A stretch of DNA of 64,000 nucleotides from positions 186,001 to 250,000 of the forward strand of contig NZ_JAJNDV010000003.1 in NCBI RefSeq assembly GCF_021043375.1, written 5' to 3'. This document shows positions 16,709 through 24,637 of this stretch, in pieces (positions within the stretch are counted from its first letter, which is position 1; each line of letters begins with the position of its first letter). Position numbers and translations under genes: made by a program. The DNA is from Sphingomonas sp. IC-56. GTDB lineage: Bacteria > Pseudomonadota > Alphaproteobacteria > Sphingomonadales > Sphingomonadaceae. Below the pieces are notes generated by a model that saw only the letters and a list, made by a program, of their open reading frames with translations, did not search any database and was not told the DNA's origin.

Positions 16709-17998
16709 ATGGACACGATCTTTGCGCTGTCGAGCGGCGCACTTCCCGCCGGCATTGCCGTGGTGCGGCTGAGCGGGGCAGCGGCGTTCGATGCGGTGCG
16801 GCAGCTTGCCGGGAGCTTGCCGGCGCCGCGCCGGGCCAGTCTGCGGGCGCTGCGCGATCCCGCCGATGGTAGCCTGCTCGACCGTGCGCTGGTGCTGGTC
16901 TTTCCCGGTCAGCGTAGTGCGACGGGGGAAGATCTGGCTGAGCTGCACCTGCATGGCGGCCGTGCGGTGGTGCGGGCGGTCGAGGCGGTGCTTGGGCAGA
17001 TGCCGGGGCTGCGGCTCGCCGAGGCCGGCGAGTTCACGCGGCGCGCGCTGCTCAACGGGCGGCTCGACCTGAGCGAGGCGGAGGGGCTTGGCGATCTGCT
17101 GATAGCGGAAACCGAGACGCAGCGGCGCATGGCCCTACGATCGGCGGAAGGGGCGGTCCGGCGCGAGGTGGATGGCTGGACCCGCCGGCTGCTGATGCTG
17201 GCCGCGCAGATCGAGGCGATGCTCGACCATGCCGATGAGGATGATGTCGCCGGCGAAGCGGATTCGCTGGAGGCGCTGCGGCACGCGGCAGGGGTGCTGG
17301 GTGCTGAGGTAGCGGAGGCCGCGGAGCGCCCGCCGGTGGAGCGGCTGCGTGACGGGTTGCGCGTGGTACTGGCCGGACCGCCCAATGCGGGCAAATCGAC
17401 CCTGCTCAACGCCATGGTGGAACGTGAGGCGGCAATCACCTCGCCGATCGCCGGGACGACGCGCGACCGGGTGGAGGCGCCGGTGATGCGCGGCGGGATC
17501 GCTTATCTGCTGACCGACACTGCGGGGCTGACGCATACGCCCGGGGATGCGATCGAAGAGATCGGCGTTGCGCGCGCGCAGGACGCAATCGATGCGGCGG
17601 ACATCCTGCTCTGGCTTGGCGACATGGCGCCACCTGAGCATCCCGCGCGCTTGTGGCTGCATACCCGCGCGGACCTTCCGGAGCGGAGCGATGGCGGGAA
17701 CAAGGACCTGAGCCTTTCTGCCGAGACGGGGGAGGGCATGCATGCGTTTTGGGCTGCGCTGGATGCGCTTGCGCGAACGCTGTTGCCGGCGCCCGACATG
17801 GTTGCGCTTAACCGGCGACAGCGGGAGCTGACTGCCCGTGCGGCGGCAGCGCTGGGCCGTGCTGCACTGCAACCAGACCCGCTGCTGTTTGCCGAGGAAC
17901 TTCGTTCGGCGCAGCGTGCATTTGACGGGATCACCGGCAGGGCCGGTGTCGAGGATATGATGGACGCGCTTTTCTCGAAGTTCTGTATCGGGAAATAG
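16709..17998 (+). CDS. mnmE: tRNA modification GTPase MnmE
   Basis: MnmE works with MnmG to build the 5-carboxymethylaminomethyl group on U34 of certain tRNAs. The 429-residue protein is a little shorter than the roughly 450 residues usual in enterobacteria. Its parts are the N-terminal tetrahydrofolate-binding domain (TIFALSSGALPAGIAVVRLSG...), a helical domain, and an inserted G domain with G1 GPPNAGKS (223-230), G2 TTRD (250-253) and G3 DTAG (270-273). It ends with the invariant FCIGK, whose cysteine is needed for modification. mnmG follows after 57 bases that include a parS-like palindrome. Confidence 0.96.
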   Translation: MDTIFALSSGALPAGIAVVRLSGAAAFDAVRQLAGSLPAPRRASLRALRDPADGSLLDRALVLVFPGQRSATGEDLAELHLHGGRAVVRAVEAVLGQMPGLRLAEAGEFTRRALLNGRLDLSEAEGLGDLLIAETETQRRMALRSAEGAVRREVDGWTRRLLMLAAQIEAMLDHADEDDVAGEADSLEALRHAAGVLGAEVAEAAERPPVERLRDGLRVVLAGPPNAGKSTLLNAMVEREAAITSPIAGTTRDRVEAPVMRGGIAYLLTDTAGLTHTPGDAIEEIGVARAQDAIDAADILLWLGDMAPPEHPARLWLHTRADLPERSDGGNKDLSLSAETGEGMHAFWAALDALARTLLPAPDMVALNRRQRELTARAAAALGRAALQPDPLLFAEELRSAQRAFDGITGRAGVEDMMDALFSKFCIGK

Positions 17999-18002
17999 AG
18001 GC

Positions 18003-18016
18003 GTTCCACGTGGAAC
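18003..18016. promoter_or_regulatory. parS-like centromere site 1
   Basis: GTTCCACGTGGAAC is a perfect 14-base palindrome matching the GTTNCACGTGNAAC consensus bound by chromosomal ParB. It lies in the mnmE-mnmG gap, about 7 kb from the putative origin and 2.5 kb from parA. Confidence 0.85.
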
Positions 18017-18020
18017 GGTT

Positions 18021-18049
18021 TTGACGCGCCGCCTAGCATACGGTACCGC
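18021..18049 (+). promoter_or_regulatory. Weak candidate promoter of mnmG
   Basis: TTGACG (18021-18026) is a strong -35 match. With a 17-base spacer the -10 would be TACCGC (18044-18049), which is poor. If used, transcription would begin about at the mnmG ATG (18056). The parS palindrome ends five bases before the -35 box, so ParB binding could influence it. Confidence 0.25.
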
Positions 18050-18055
18050 GGCGCC

Positions 18056-19891
18056 ATGCAGTTCGATGTGATCGTGATCGGCGGGGGCCATGCCGGCACC
18101 GAAGCTGCCGCCGCGTCTGCAAGGCGCGGGGCACGGACGGCGCTGCTCAGCTTCGATCTTTCCAAGCTCGGCGCGATGTCGTGCAATCCGGCCATCGGAG
18201 GCCTCGGTAAGGGGCACCTCGTCCGTGAGGTCGATGCGCTGGACGGGTTGATCGGCCGCGCCGCCGATGCGGCGGGCATCCACTATCGCATGCTGAACCG
18301 CAGCAAGGGAACCGCAGTCCAGGGCCCCCGCGTTCAGGCGGACCGCACGCGCTACGCCGCGGCCATCCAGGCGACGCTTGCCGCGCAGGATGGTCTTACC
18401 TTGTTTCCAGGGGAGGCGGCGGCGCTCCACCTGGATAGCGGACGCATCGCCGGCGTGGTGCTTGCCGATGGAACCGTGCTTCAGGCGCAGGCGGTGGTGC
18501 TCGCAACCGGGACGTTCCTTGGCGGTCGAATTTTCCGCGGCGAGGAACGGCTGACCGGCGGGCGGATCGATGAAGCTGCGGCCACACGGCTTGCCGAGCA
18601 GCTACGCGAACTCAGCCTGCCGATGGCGCGGCTGAAGACGGGAACGCCGCCGCGGATCGATGGGCGCACGATCGATTGGGCGCGGACTACCGAGCAGCCC
18701 TCGGAGCTAGAACCTTGGACGATGTCGCCGCTGGGGAAGCGTGTGCTGCCGCAGATGCATTGCGGGGTGACGCGAACAACGACAGCCACGCACGACGCGA
18801 TCCGCGCCGGTCTCGACCGCTCCCCACTGTTCACCGGCGCAATCGATGCGCAAGGGCCGCGCTACTGCCCGTCGATCGAGGACAAGATTCACCGCTTCGG
18901 TGACCGTGACGGGCACCAGATATTTCTGGAACCCGAAGGGCTCGACACCCCGCTGATCTATCCCAATGGCATGTCGACCTCGTTGCCGGTCGATATCCAG
19001 GCGGCGATGGTTGCGTCGATCCCGGGGCTGGAACGGGCGCGGATCGTCACGCCGGGCTACGCCGTCGAGTACGACTATATCGATCCACGTGCCCTTGGGG
19101 CGGCGCTCGACTTGTCGGCGATCCCGGGGCTGTTCTTTGCGGGGCAGATCAACGGGACCACGGGATATGAGGAGGCCGCAGGGCAGGGGCTTGTAGCCGG
19201 CAGCAATGCCGCCGCGCATGCATGTGGGTTCGCGCCGCTGCTGCTCGATCGCGCCACCAGCTACCTCGGGGTGATGATCGACGATCTGGTACTCCAAGGC
19301 GTGACCGAACCGTATCGCATGCTCACGGCCCGGGCTGAGTTCCGCCTGCGGCTGCGCGCCGACAATGCCGAAACGCGGCTCGGCCCGGTCGGGGCTGAAC
19401 TCGGACTGCTGGGTACGGAGCGTCTCAACTACTATCATAAACGTACCGCGAAACGGCAGCAGCTGGAGGCCAGCTTCGCTGAAGTGCTGACCGCGAACCA
19501 GTTGCGGCTGCGCGGAGCGGATGTCGGCCAGGATGGTGCACGCCGTTCCGCAAAGGAATGGCTGCGCTTCCCCAGCGTCTCGCTCGACCATGTCGCGCCT
19601 GCCGATCTGGACTGCTCAGACAGCGCATTGCTCGGTGAGTTCGTCGAGGATGCGCGCTATGCGCCTTATCTCGAACGCCAGGAAGCGGAGGTTGCCCAGC
19701 TTCGTGCGAACGACGCCGTGCGGCTGGCTCCGGACCTGCATTACGGTGCGATACCTGGCCTCTCCAACGAAATGGTAGAGCGGCTCAGTGCGTCGCGCCC
19801 GGCGACGCTGGGGGCTGCCTCGCGCATTCGAGGGATCACTCCCGCGGCGTTGTCCGCGATTCTGCTCCACACTCGGCGACACGCAGCATGA
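18056..19891 (+). CDS. mnmG: tRNA uridine-5-carboxymethylaminomethyl(34) synthesis enzyme MnmG
   Basis: MnmG is the FAD-dependent partner of MnmE in tRNA wobble-uridine modification. The 611-residue protein has the FAD-binding Rossmann motif GGGHAGTE (residues 9-16), the family stretches [20 protein letters not shown] and [10 protein letters not shown] (with a catalytic-site cysteine), and the C-terminal helical region that contacts MnmE and tRNA ([20 protein letters not shown]). Its last four bases overlap rsmG. The mnmE-mnmG-rsmG-parA-parB order is a classic origin-proximal block. Confidence 0.97.
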   Translation: MQFDVIVIGGGHAGTEAAAASARRGARTALLSFDLSKLGAMSCNPAIGGLGKGHLVREVDALDGLIGRAADAAGIHYRMLNRSKGTAVQGPRVQADRTRYAAAIQATLAAQDGLTLFPGEAAALHLDSGRIAGVVLADGTVLQAQAVVLATGTFLGGRIFRGEERLTGGRIDEAAATRLAEQLRELSLPMARLKTGTPPRIDGRTIDWARTTEQPSELEPWTMSPLGKRVLPQMHCGVTRTTTATHDAIRAGLDRSPLFTGAIDAQGPRYCPSIEDKIHRFGDRDGHQIFLEPEGLDTPLIYPNGMSTSLPVDIQAAMVASIPGLERARIVTPGYAVEYDYIDPRALGAALDLSAIPGLFFAGQINGTTGYEEAAGQGLVAGSNAAAHACGFAPLLLDRATSYLGVMIDDLVLQGVTEPYRMLTARAEFRLRLRADNAETRLGPVGAELGLLGTERLNYYHKRTAKRQQLEASFAEVLTANQLRLRGADVGQDGARRSAKEWLRFPSVSLDHVAPADLDCSDSALLGEFVEDARYAPYLERQEAEVAQLRANDAVRLAPDLHYGAIPGLSNEMVERLSASRPATLGAASRIRGITPAALSAILLHTRRHAA

Positions 19892-20505
19892 ACGAAGACC
19901 AGGCCCGCGAGTGGGTCCGCAACACCTTTGGCATATCACGTGAAAACAAGCTCGACGCGTTTGCCGACATCCTGCGCGCCGGATCCTCGCAGCAGAACCT
20001 GATTTCCGCCTCGACACTCGACACGCTGTGGTCTCGGCATCTGGTCGATTCTGCGCAACTCGTGCCGCTTGCGTCGCAAGCGCGCGAGGGCGTCTGGCTT
20101 GACGTCGGCAGCGGGGCAGGGCTCCCCGGCATTGTCGTGGCAGCGTTGCTGGATCGACCGGTGGTGCTGGTCGAACCCCGTGCAAAGCGGGTCGAGTTCC
20201 TGCGCGATGCTGCCGCCGCACTAGGGCTAGAGGTGACGGTTCAGCACAGCAAGGTGGAGACGTATCAACCCACCCAACCCGTCGCTGTCGTGTCCGCGCG
20301 CGCGGTTGCTGAGCTTTCGAAGCTGCTCGCCAGCACGGTGCATTGCACCGACTCCTCCACGGTCTGGCTGCTCCCAAAGGGCCGCAATGCGCAATCGGAG
20401 GTGGAAGCCGCGCGTCGGAAGTGGCAAGGTTCGTTTCACGTGGAACCGAGCATGACGCAACCGGACTCCGGCATCGTGGTCGCCAAAGGGGTACGCCCAA
20501 GATGA
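19888..20505 (+). CDS. rsmG: 16S rRNA (guanine(527)-N(7))-methyltransferase RsmG
   Basis: RsmG methylates G527 of 16S rRNA with S-adenosylmethionine; loss gives low-level streptomycin resistance. The 205-residue protein has the AdoMet-binding motif [12 protein letters not shown], then [15 protein letters not shown] and the basic [10 protein letters not shown] motif. It is coupled to mnmG upstream and parA downstream by four-base overlaps. Its 3' part contains a second parS-like palindrome (20433-20446) within the coding sequence, so that stretch is under two constraints. Confidence 0.95.
   Translation: MNEDQAREWVRNTFGISRENKLDAFADILRAGSSQQNLISASTLDTLWSRHLVDSAQLVPLASQAREGVWLDVGSGAGLPGIVVAALLDRPVVLVEPRAKRVEFLRDAAAALGLEVTVQHSKVETYQPTQPVAVVSARAVAELSKLLASTVHCTDSSTVWLLPKGRNAQSEVEAARRKWQGSFHVEPSMTQPDSGIVVAKGVRPR
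20433..20446. promoter_or_regulatory. parS-like centromere site 2
   Basis: GTTTCACGTGGAAC fits GTTNCACGTGNAAC at every defined position. It lies inside the 3' end of rsmG, 56 bases before the parA start codon, so ParB bound here could also affect parAB expression. Confidence 0.82.
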
Positions 20506-21284
20506 TCTGCATCGCGATCGCCAACCAGAAGGGTGGGGTGGGGAAGACCACCACGGCGATCAACGTCGGCACCGCGCTCGCCGCGACCGGCCAGCGCGTG
20601 CTGTTGATCGACCTTGACCCACAGGGCAATGCCTCGACCGGCCTGGGCATTGGCCGGGCCGATCGCGACCGCTCGACTTATGACCTGCTGGTCACAGACA
20701 CTGATCTGGAAGACGTCGCAGTCGCCACAAAGGTTCCGCGGCTCGACATCGTGCCGGCGACGCAGGATCTGTCCGGCGCCGAGATCGAACTGATCGAGTT
20801 CGACGCCCGTACCCACCGGCTCGACGCCGCGATCGCTCGCCATGTCGCGGGACGATGGGACGTGATCCTGATCGACTGCCCACCTTCGCTGGGGCTGCTC
20901 ACCATCAATGCCATGGTTGCCGCGCATGCGCTGCTGGTGCCGTTGCAATGCGAGTTCTTCGCGCTTGAAGGTCTGAGCCAACTGCTCACCACCGTGGAGC
21001 GCATCCGCAGCCGCTTCAACCCCGGCTTGTCGATCCTGGGAGTAGCGTTGACCATGTACGATCGCCGCAATCGGCTGACCGACCAAGTATCGGATGACGT
21101 CCGCGCGGTGCTCGGAAAGGTGGTGTTCGACACCGTCATCCCGCGCAACGTCCGCCTGTCCGAAGCACCCAGCCACGGCATGCCCGCGCTGATCTACGAT
21201 CATCGCTGCGCCGGTTCGGAAGCCTATATCGCGCTCGCTCGTGAAGTGATCGAGCGCCTGCCCAAACTCAAGAAGGCTGCATGA
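20502..21284 (+). CDS. parA: Chromosome partitioning ATPase ParA
   Basis: ParA is the DNA-binding ATPase that moves ParB-parS complexes to separate sister origins. The 260-residue protein starts with the deviant Walker A KGGVGKTT (residues 10-17), carries the LIDLDPQGNAS motif and IDCPPSLGLL, and ends in a helical region with RNVRLSEAPSHG. It has no N-terminal helix-turn-helix domain, so it is the chromosomal (Soj-like) rather than the plasmid type. The start at 20502 overlaps the rsmG stop by four bases; parB follows with the same overlap. Confidence 0.96.
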   Translation: MICIAIANQKGGVGKTTTAINVGTALAATGQRVLLIDLDPQGNASTGLGIGRADRDRSTYDLLVTDTDLEDVAVATKVPRLDIVPATQDLSGAEIELIEFDARTHRLDAAIARHVAGRWDVILIDCPPSLGLLTINAMVAAHALLVPLQCEFFALEGLSQLLTTVERIRSRFNPGLSILGVALTMYDRRNRLTDQVSDDVRAVLGKVVFDTVIPRNVRLSEAPSHGMPALIYDHRCAGSEAYIALAREVIERLPKLKKAA

Positions 21285-22192
21285 CCGACTCCAGCCCCGC
21301 CGCCCGCAAAGCCCGTCCCGGCCTGGGCCGTGGCCTTAGTGCCCTGCTGGGCGACAGCCTGCCCGAGGCGCCCGTCTCCGGCGATCCCGGCGCCGGCACT
21401 CCTAGCGGCGTTCGCCAGCTTCCCGTCAGCGCCATGGCGCCGCACCCGGGCCAGCCGCGCCGCTATTTCGACGAGGACGCGCTCGACGATCTTGCCCAGT
21501 CGATCAAGGCACGCGGACTGATCCAGCCGATCGTCGTCCGCCCGCACGGCCACAGCTATCAGATCGTTGCCGGTGAGCGGCGCTGGCGTGCCGCCCAGCG
21601 TGCGCGGCTCCACGAAGTGCCGGTCATCGTTCGCGACCTGAGCGACGCGGACACGATGGAAATCGCGCTGGTGGAGAACATCCAACGCCAGGACCTCAAC
21701 GCCATCGAAGAAGCCGAGGCCTATGCCCGGCTGATCCAGGAGTTTGGCCACACGCAGGAGGCGCTGGCCCGCCTCGTCCACAAGTCGCGCAGCCATATTT
21801 CCAACCTTATGCGCCTCCTCGATCTGCCCGAGCCTGTGCGGCAGATGGTGGTGGTCGGTGACATTGAAATGGGCCATGCCCGCGCGCTGATCGGCGCGCC
21901 CGATCCCGTGAAGCTGGCGCGGCAGGTGTCGGATAAGGGCCTGTCGGTACGCGATACCGAAAAGCTCGCCCGCGAAGCCAAGCCCGCCAGTGCCCGGCGC
22001 AAGGATACGGTCGGGGAAGGCGGCGCCGGCCGCGACGCGGATCTCGCCGCGCTGGAGACGCAGTTGGGCGATGTTCTGGGCCTGAAGGTGCAGATCTCCC
22101 ATGGCGCCAAGGGCGGCACCCTGACGGTTCATTACGGCACGCTCGACCAGCTCGACATGGTCTGCCAGCGGCTGAGCGGCGAGAAGATCTGA
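21281..22192 (+). CDS. parB: Chromosome partitioning protein ParB
   Basis: ParB is a CTP-dependent clamp that loads at parS and spreads on DNA to form the partition complex. The 303-residue protein has the N-terminal arginine-bearing ParA-contact segment (LGRGLSALLG), the CTPase motif GERRWRAA (98-105) and ENIQRQDLN, a central helix-turn-helix (TQEALARLVHKSRSHISNLM), and a C-terminal dimerisation domain ending in LTVHYGTLDQLD. It overlaps parA by four bases. Three parS-like sites lie within 4 kb. Confidence 0.96.
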   Translation: MTDSSPAARKARPGLGRGLSALLGDSLPEAPVSGDPGAGTPSGVRQLPVSAMAPHPGQPRRYFDEDALDDLAQSIKARGLIQPIVVRPHGHSYQIVAGERRWRAAQRARLHEVPVIVRDLSDADTMEIALVENIQRQDLNAIEEAEAYARLIQEFGHTQEALARLVHKSRSHISNLMRLLDLPEPVRQMVVVGDIEMGHARALIGAPDPVKLARQVSDKGLSVRDTEKLAREAKPASARRKDTVGEGGAGRDADLAALETQLGDVLGLKVQISHGAKGGTLTVHYGTLDQLDMVCQRLSGEKI

Positions 22193-22281
22193 GGACCTGC
22201 TCGGGCCGCATGGCCGCTCTTGCGCAGCCAAAACGGGCGACACGCGTTGGCGGCGTTCATCCTGGCTGACCCGAGGTCCCT

Positions 22282-23124
22282 ATGCCCGCAAACCGTACCT
22301 GGCTGATTACCGGCTGCTCGACCGGCTTCGGACGCGCGCTCGCCGAACTGCTGATCGCGCGTGGCGAACGAGTGTTCGCGACCGCTCGGCGCGTGGAGCA
22401 GCTGGCCGATCTGGTGGACGGGCACGATAACGCCCATGCCCTTACCGTCGACGTCACGTCGAATGCCGACATCGCCGCCGCAGTTGCTGCGGTGGAAGCA
22501 GCGGGCGGCGTCGACGTCCTCGTGAACAATGCCGGCTATGGCTACCTCACCGCCTTTGAAGAAGGCGATGAGGCGGGTTATCGCGCGCAGTTCGAGACCA
22601 ATGTTTTCGGGCTGATTGCGATGACCAAGGCAGTGCTGCCGGGCATGCGCGCCCGCGGCTCGGGACACATCGTCAACATCGCCTCGGTGGGCGGGCTCGT
22701 CGGCAATCCTGGATCGTCCTACTATGCCGCGACCAAGTTCGGCGTGGTTGGCCTGTCCGAGGCGCTGTCCAAGGAAGTCGGCTCGCTGGGCATCAAGGTG
22801 ACCGTAGTCGAGCCCGGGCCATTCCGCACCGACTGGGCAGGCCGCTCGCTGCAAACGTCGGAGCGGATCTCCGCTTATGCCGAAACCGTCCACCGCCGCC
22901 TGGACGAAGTCGCCGGCTATAGCGGGCACCAGCCCGGCGATCCGGTGCGCGCGGCCGAGGCCATCGTGGCGGCGGTGGACAGCGCCAATCCGCCGCTAAA
23001 CTTGGTTCTGGGTGCACCGGCGCTCAAGCTGCTTCGCGAGAAGCTGGCGGCGCTTACTGCCGAAATCGAGCAGTGGGAGGCGGTCACGCTCGGCGCCGAC
23101 TTCCCGGAAAGTCGCGAGGCTTAG
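22282..23124 (+). CDS. SDR family oxidoreductase
   Basis: A 280-residue classical short-chain dehydrogenase/reductase. The NAD(P)-binding TGCSTGFG motif (residues 10-17), NNAG, the catalytic serine (NIASVGG) and the YxxxK pair (YYAATKF) are all present, followed by the PGPFRTDW segment typical of the subgroup annotated as oxidoreductases of unknown substrate. The arginine-rich TARRVEQL after the second strand suggests NADPH preference. It ends four bases into the convergent holA gene, so the two stop codons overlap (23121-23124). The substrate cannot be inferred. Confidence 0.9.
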   Translation: MPANRTWLITGCSTGFGRALAELLIARGERVFATARRVEQLADLVDGHDNAHALTVDVTSNADIAAAVAAVEAAGGVDVLVNNAGYGYLTAFEEGDEAGYRAQFETNVFGLIAMTKAVLPGMRARGSGHIVNIASVGGLVGNPGSSYYAATKFGVVGLSEALSKEVGSLGIKVTVVEPGPFRTDWAGRSLQTSERISAYAETVHRRLDEVAGYSGHQPGDPVRAAEAIVAAVDSANPPLNLVLGAPALKLLREKLAALTAEIEQWEAVTLGADFPESREA

Positions 23125-24143
23125 CCTCGCGCTCGCGCCGCCTGTCGCGCGATGGCGGTGCATTCGGCTTCGGCAAGCACGTCGCCGGCGCTACCGCCGT
23201 GCATCACGCCGCGCTCGGCCGCACGCACCCGTTCGATAGCGCGGGTGATCTGGGGTGCGCTCCAGCGGCGCAGCGCGCGGGCGGTGGAAGCCTTTTCCTT
23301 GAAGAAGACGCGGTGCTTCTCCAGCACTTCGTCAACCGCCAGACCGCGGTCCATGTCGGCGCGCAAATCGGATAGCGTCATCAGCCGGCGCACGAGCTGA
23401 CGCAGCAGCGGGATCATCGATCCGCCGCTTTGCACCAGTCGGCCGATCTCGACGCCCAGTTCGCCGACGCGTCCATCGAGCACCGCATCGATGGCATGGA
23501 ACAGCTCCACTTCACCCAGATCGGCACCGATGGCGTCCAGCGCATCGCCATGCGCCTCGCGCGGATGCTCGGGTTCGGCATCCAGATAGAGCGCCAGCTT
23601 CTCGATCTCCCGCGCCAGGATCGCGCGGTCCCCGCCGCTTGCCGACGCCAGCCGCTGCGGGACGTCTCCTGTCAGCCGCAGCCCCTGCGCGCAAGCCAGG
23701 TCGGAGGCGATCCGCACCGCGTCCATGCCCTCGGGCACGTAGCAGGCATGGGACAGGGCGTTCTGGGCCGCGACGACCATCTTCACCAGCTTGCCGCTGG
23801 CCTTGAGCCCGGGGCCGATCGCCACCACCGGATTGCCCGCCTGTTCGGCCTTGAGCAGCAGCGAGACAGCTTCACCGCCAGCCTCTTCAAGACCCGTGAC
23901 ACGGACATAGCGGTTGCCGCCGAACAGAGAGAGCGACGCCGCTTCGTCAGCTAGCCGTCCGGGCTGTTCGCGTAGCGCCTTCATGTCCAGGTCGATGCGC
24001 TCAGCGTCCGGTCCCACTGCCTTGCCCAGCCGCTCGGCGAGTTCGGCAGCGCCTGCTTCGTCAGGGCCGTGGAACAGGAACAGGCGAATGTCGGGCTTGG
24101 GCTTGTCGACAGCGGCGCGGATCTGCGCCGCGTTCGCCTTCAT
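23121..24143 (-). CDS. holA: DNA polymerase III delta subunit
   Basis: The delta subunit opens the beta sliding clamp within the clamp-loader complex. The 340-residue protein follows the HolA pattern: an N-terminal RecA-like domain without a functional P-loop (FLFHGPDEAGAAELAERL), a central domain (ALSHACYVPEGMDAVRIA), and a C-terminal collar domain with FHAIDAVLDGRVGE and PLLRQLVRRLMTLSDLR. It overlaps lptE by four bases, a neighbour relationship common in alpha- and gammaproteobacteria (leuS-lptE-holA). Confidence 0.92.
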   Translation of the reverse strand: MKANAAQIRAAVDKPKPDIRLFLFHGPDEAGAAELAERLGKAVGPDAERIDLDMKALREQPGRLADEAASLSLFGGNRYVRVTGLEEAGGEAVSLLLKAEQAGNPVVAIGPGLKASGKLVKMVVAAQNALSHACYVPEGMDAVRIASDLACAQGLRLTGDVPQRLASASGGDRAILAREIEKLALYLDAEPEHPREAHGDALDAIGADLGEVELFHAIDAVLDGRVGELGVEIGRLVQSGGSMIPLLRQLVRRLMTLSDLRADMDRGLAVDEVLEKHRVFFKEKASTARALRRWSAPQITRAIERVRAAERGVMHGGSAGDVLAEAECTAIARQAARARG

Positions 24144-24637
24144 TGCGCGGCGGGGGTGGCGTTGGCGTAGCGTGCCACCCGGGCGACGATCTGGTCGGCG
24201 ACGATGCCCGACAAACGCTCCAGCGCGGTGCGCTCGGCAGCGATGGTGGCATATTCGGACCCGACCACGTCGATGCCGGCGTCCGAGCCAGCAGTCGCGT
24301 CGAGCACCACCGTGCCGTTGGTGAGGTCGACCAACTGGTAGCGCGCACGCAGCGTCAATCTTTCACGTGAAACACTGTCGTCGCTACGCACGCCCAGACC
24401 GGCGATCCGCTCGTCGAGCCGCACCTCGAGCCGATAGCGTGCCGCAGCATCCTGGCCGAGGCTCAGCCGGTCACGCAGGGCGTTGGAGACAAGCCAGCCC
24501 GACTGCCCCTCGATCGGCGCCACCTGCACCGATGACAGCACCGACTGCACCGGCCCGGACGCGCCGCCGCTGTACAGCGGCCGCAGTCCGCAACCGGATA
24601 GCGCCAGCGCGCTGGCGAGGAGCAGCAGCGCCCTCAT
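24140..24637 (-). CDS. lptE: LPS assembly lipoprotein LptE
   Basis: LptE plugs the LptD barrel and guides lipopolysaccharide to the outer leaflet of the outer membrane. The 165-residue protein has a lipoprotein signal peptide with lipobox LSGC (Cys16) followed directly by GLRPLY, the family hallmark. The rest is a short alpha/beta domain ending [17 protein letters not shown]-like. It lies between leuS and holA with four-base overlaps on both sides, the normal setting of lptE. A parS-like sequence lies inside the gene (24360-24373). Confidence 0.92.
   Translation of the reverse strand: MRALLLLASALALSGCGLRPLYSGGASGPVQSVLSSVQVAPIEGQSGWLVSNALRDRLSLGQDAAARYRLEVRLDERIAGLGVRSDDSVSRERLTLRARYQLVDLTNGTVVLDATAGSDAGIDVVGSEYATIAAERTALERLSGIVADQIVARVARYANATPAAQ
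24360..24373. promoter_or_regulatory. parS-like centromere site 3
   Basis: CTTTCACGTGAAAC matches the parS consensus at 13 of 14 positions; only the first base differs. It lies within lptE, 13 kb from the putative origin and on the same side as the other two sites. Confidence 0.65.

Noticed and set aside
19933-19946. Fourth parS candidate ATATCACGTGAAAA at the start of rsmG
   Set aside because: Three mismatches to the 14-base consensus; the central CACGTG alone is expected by chance at this GC content.
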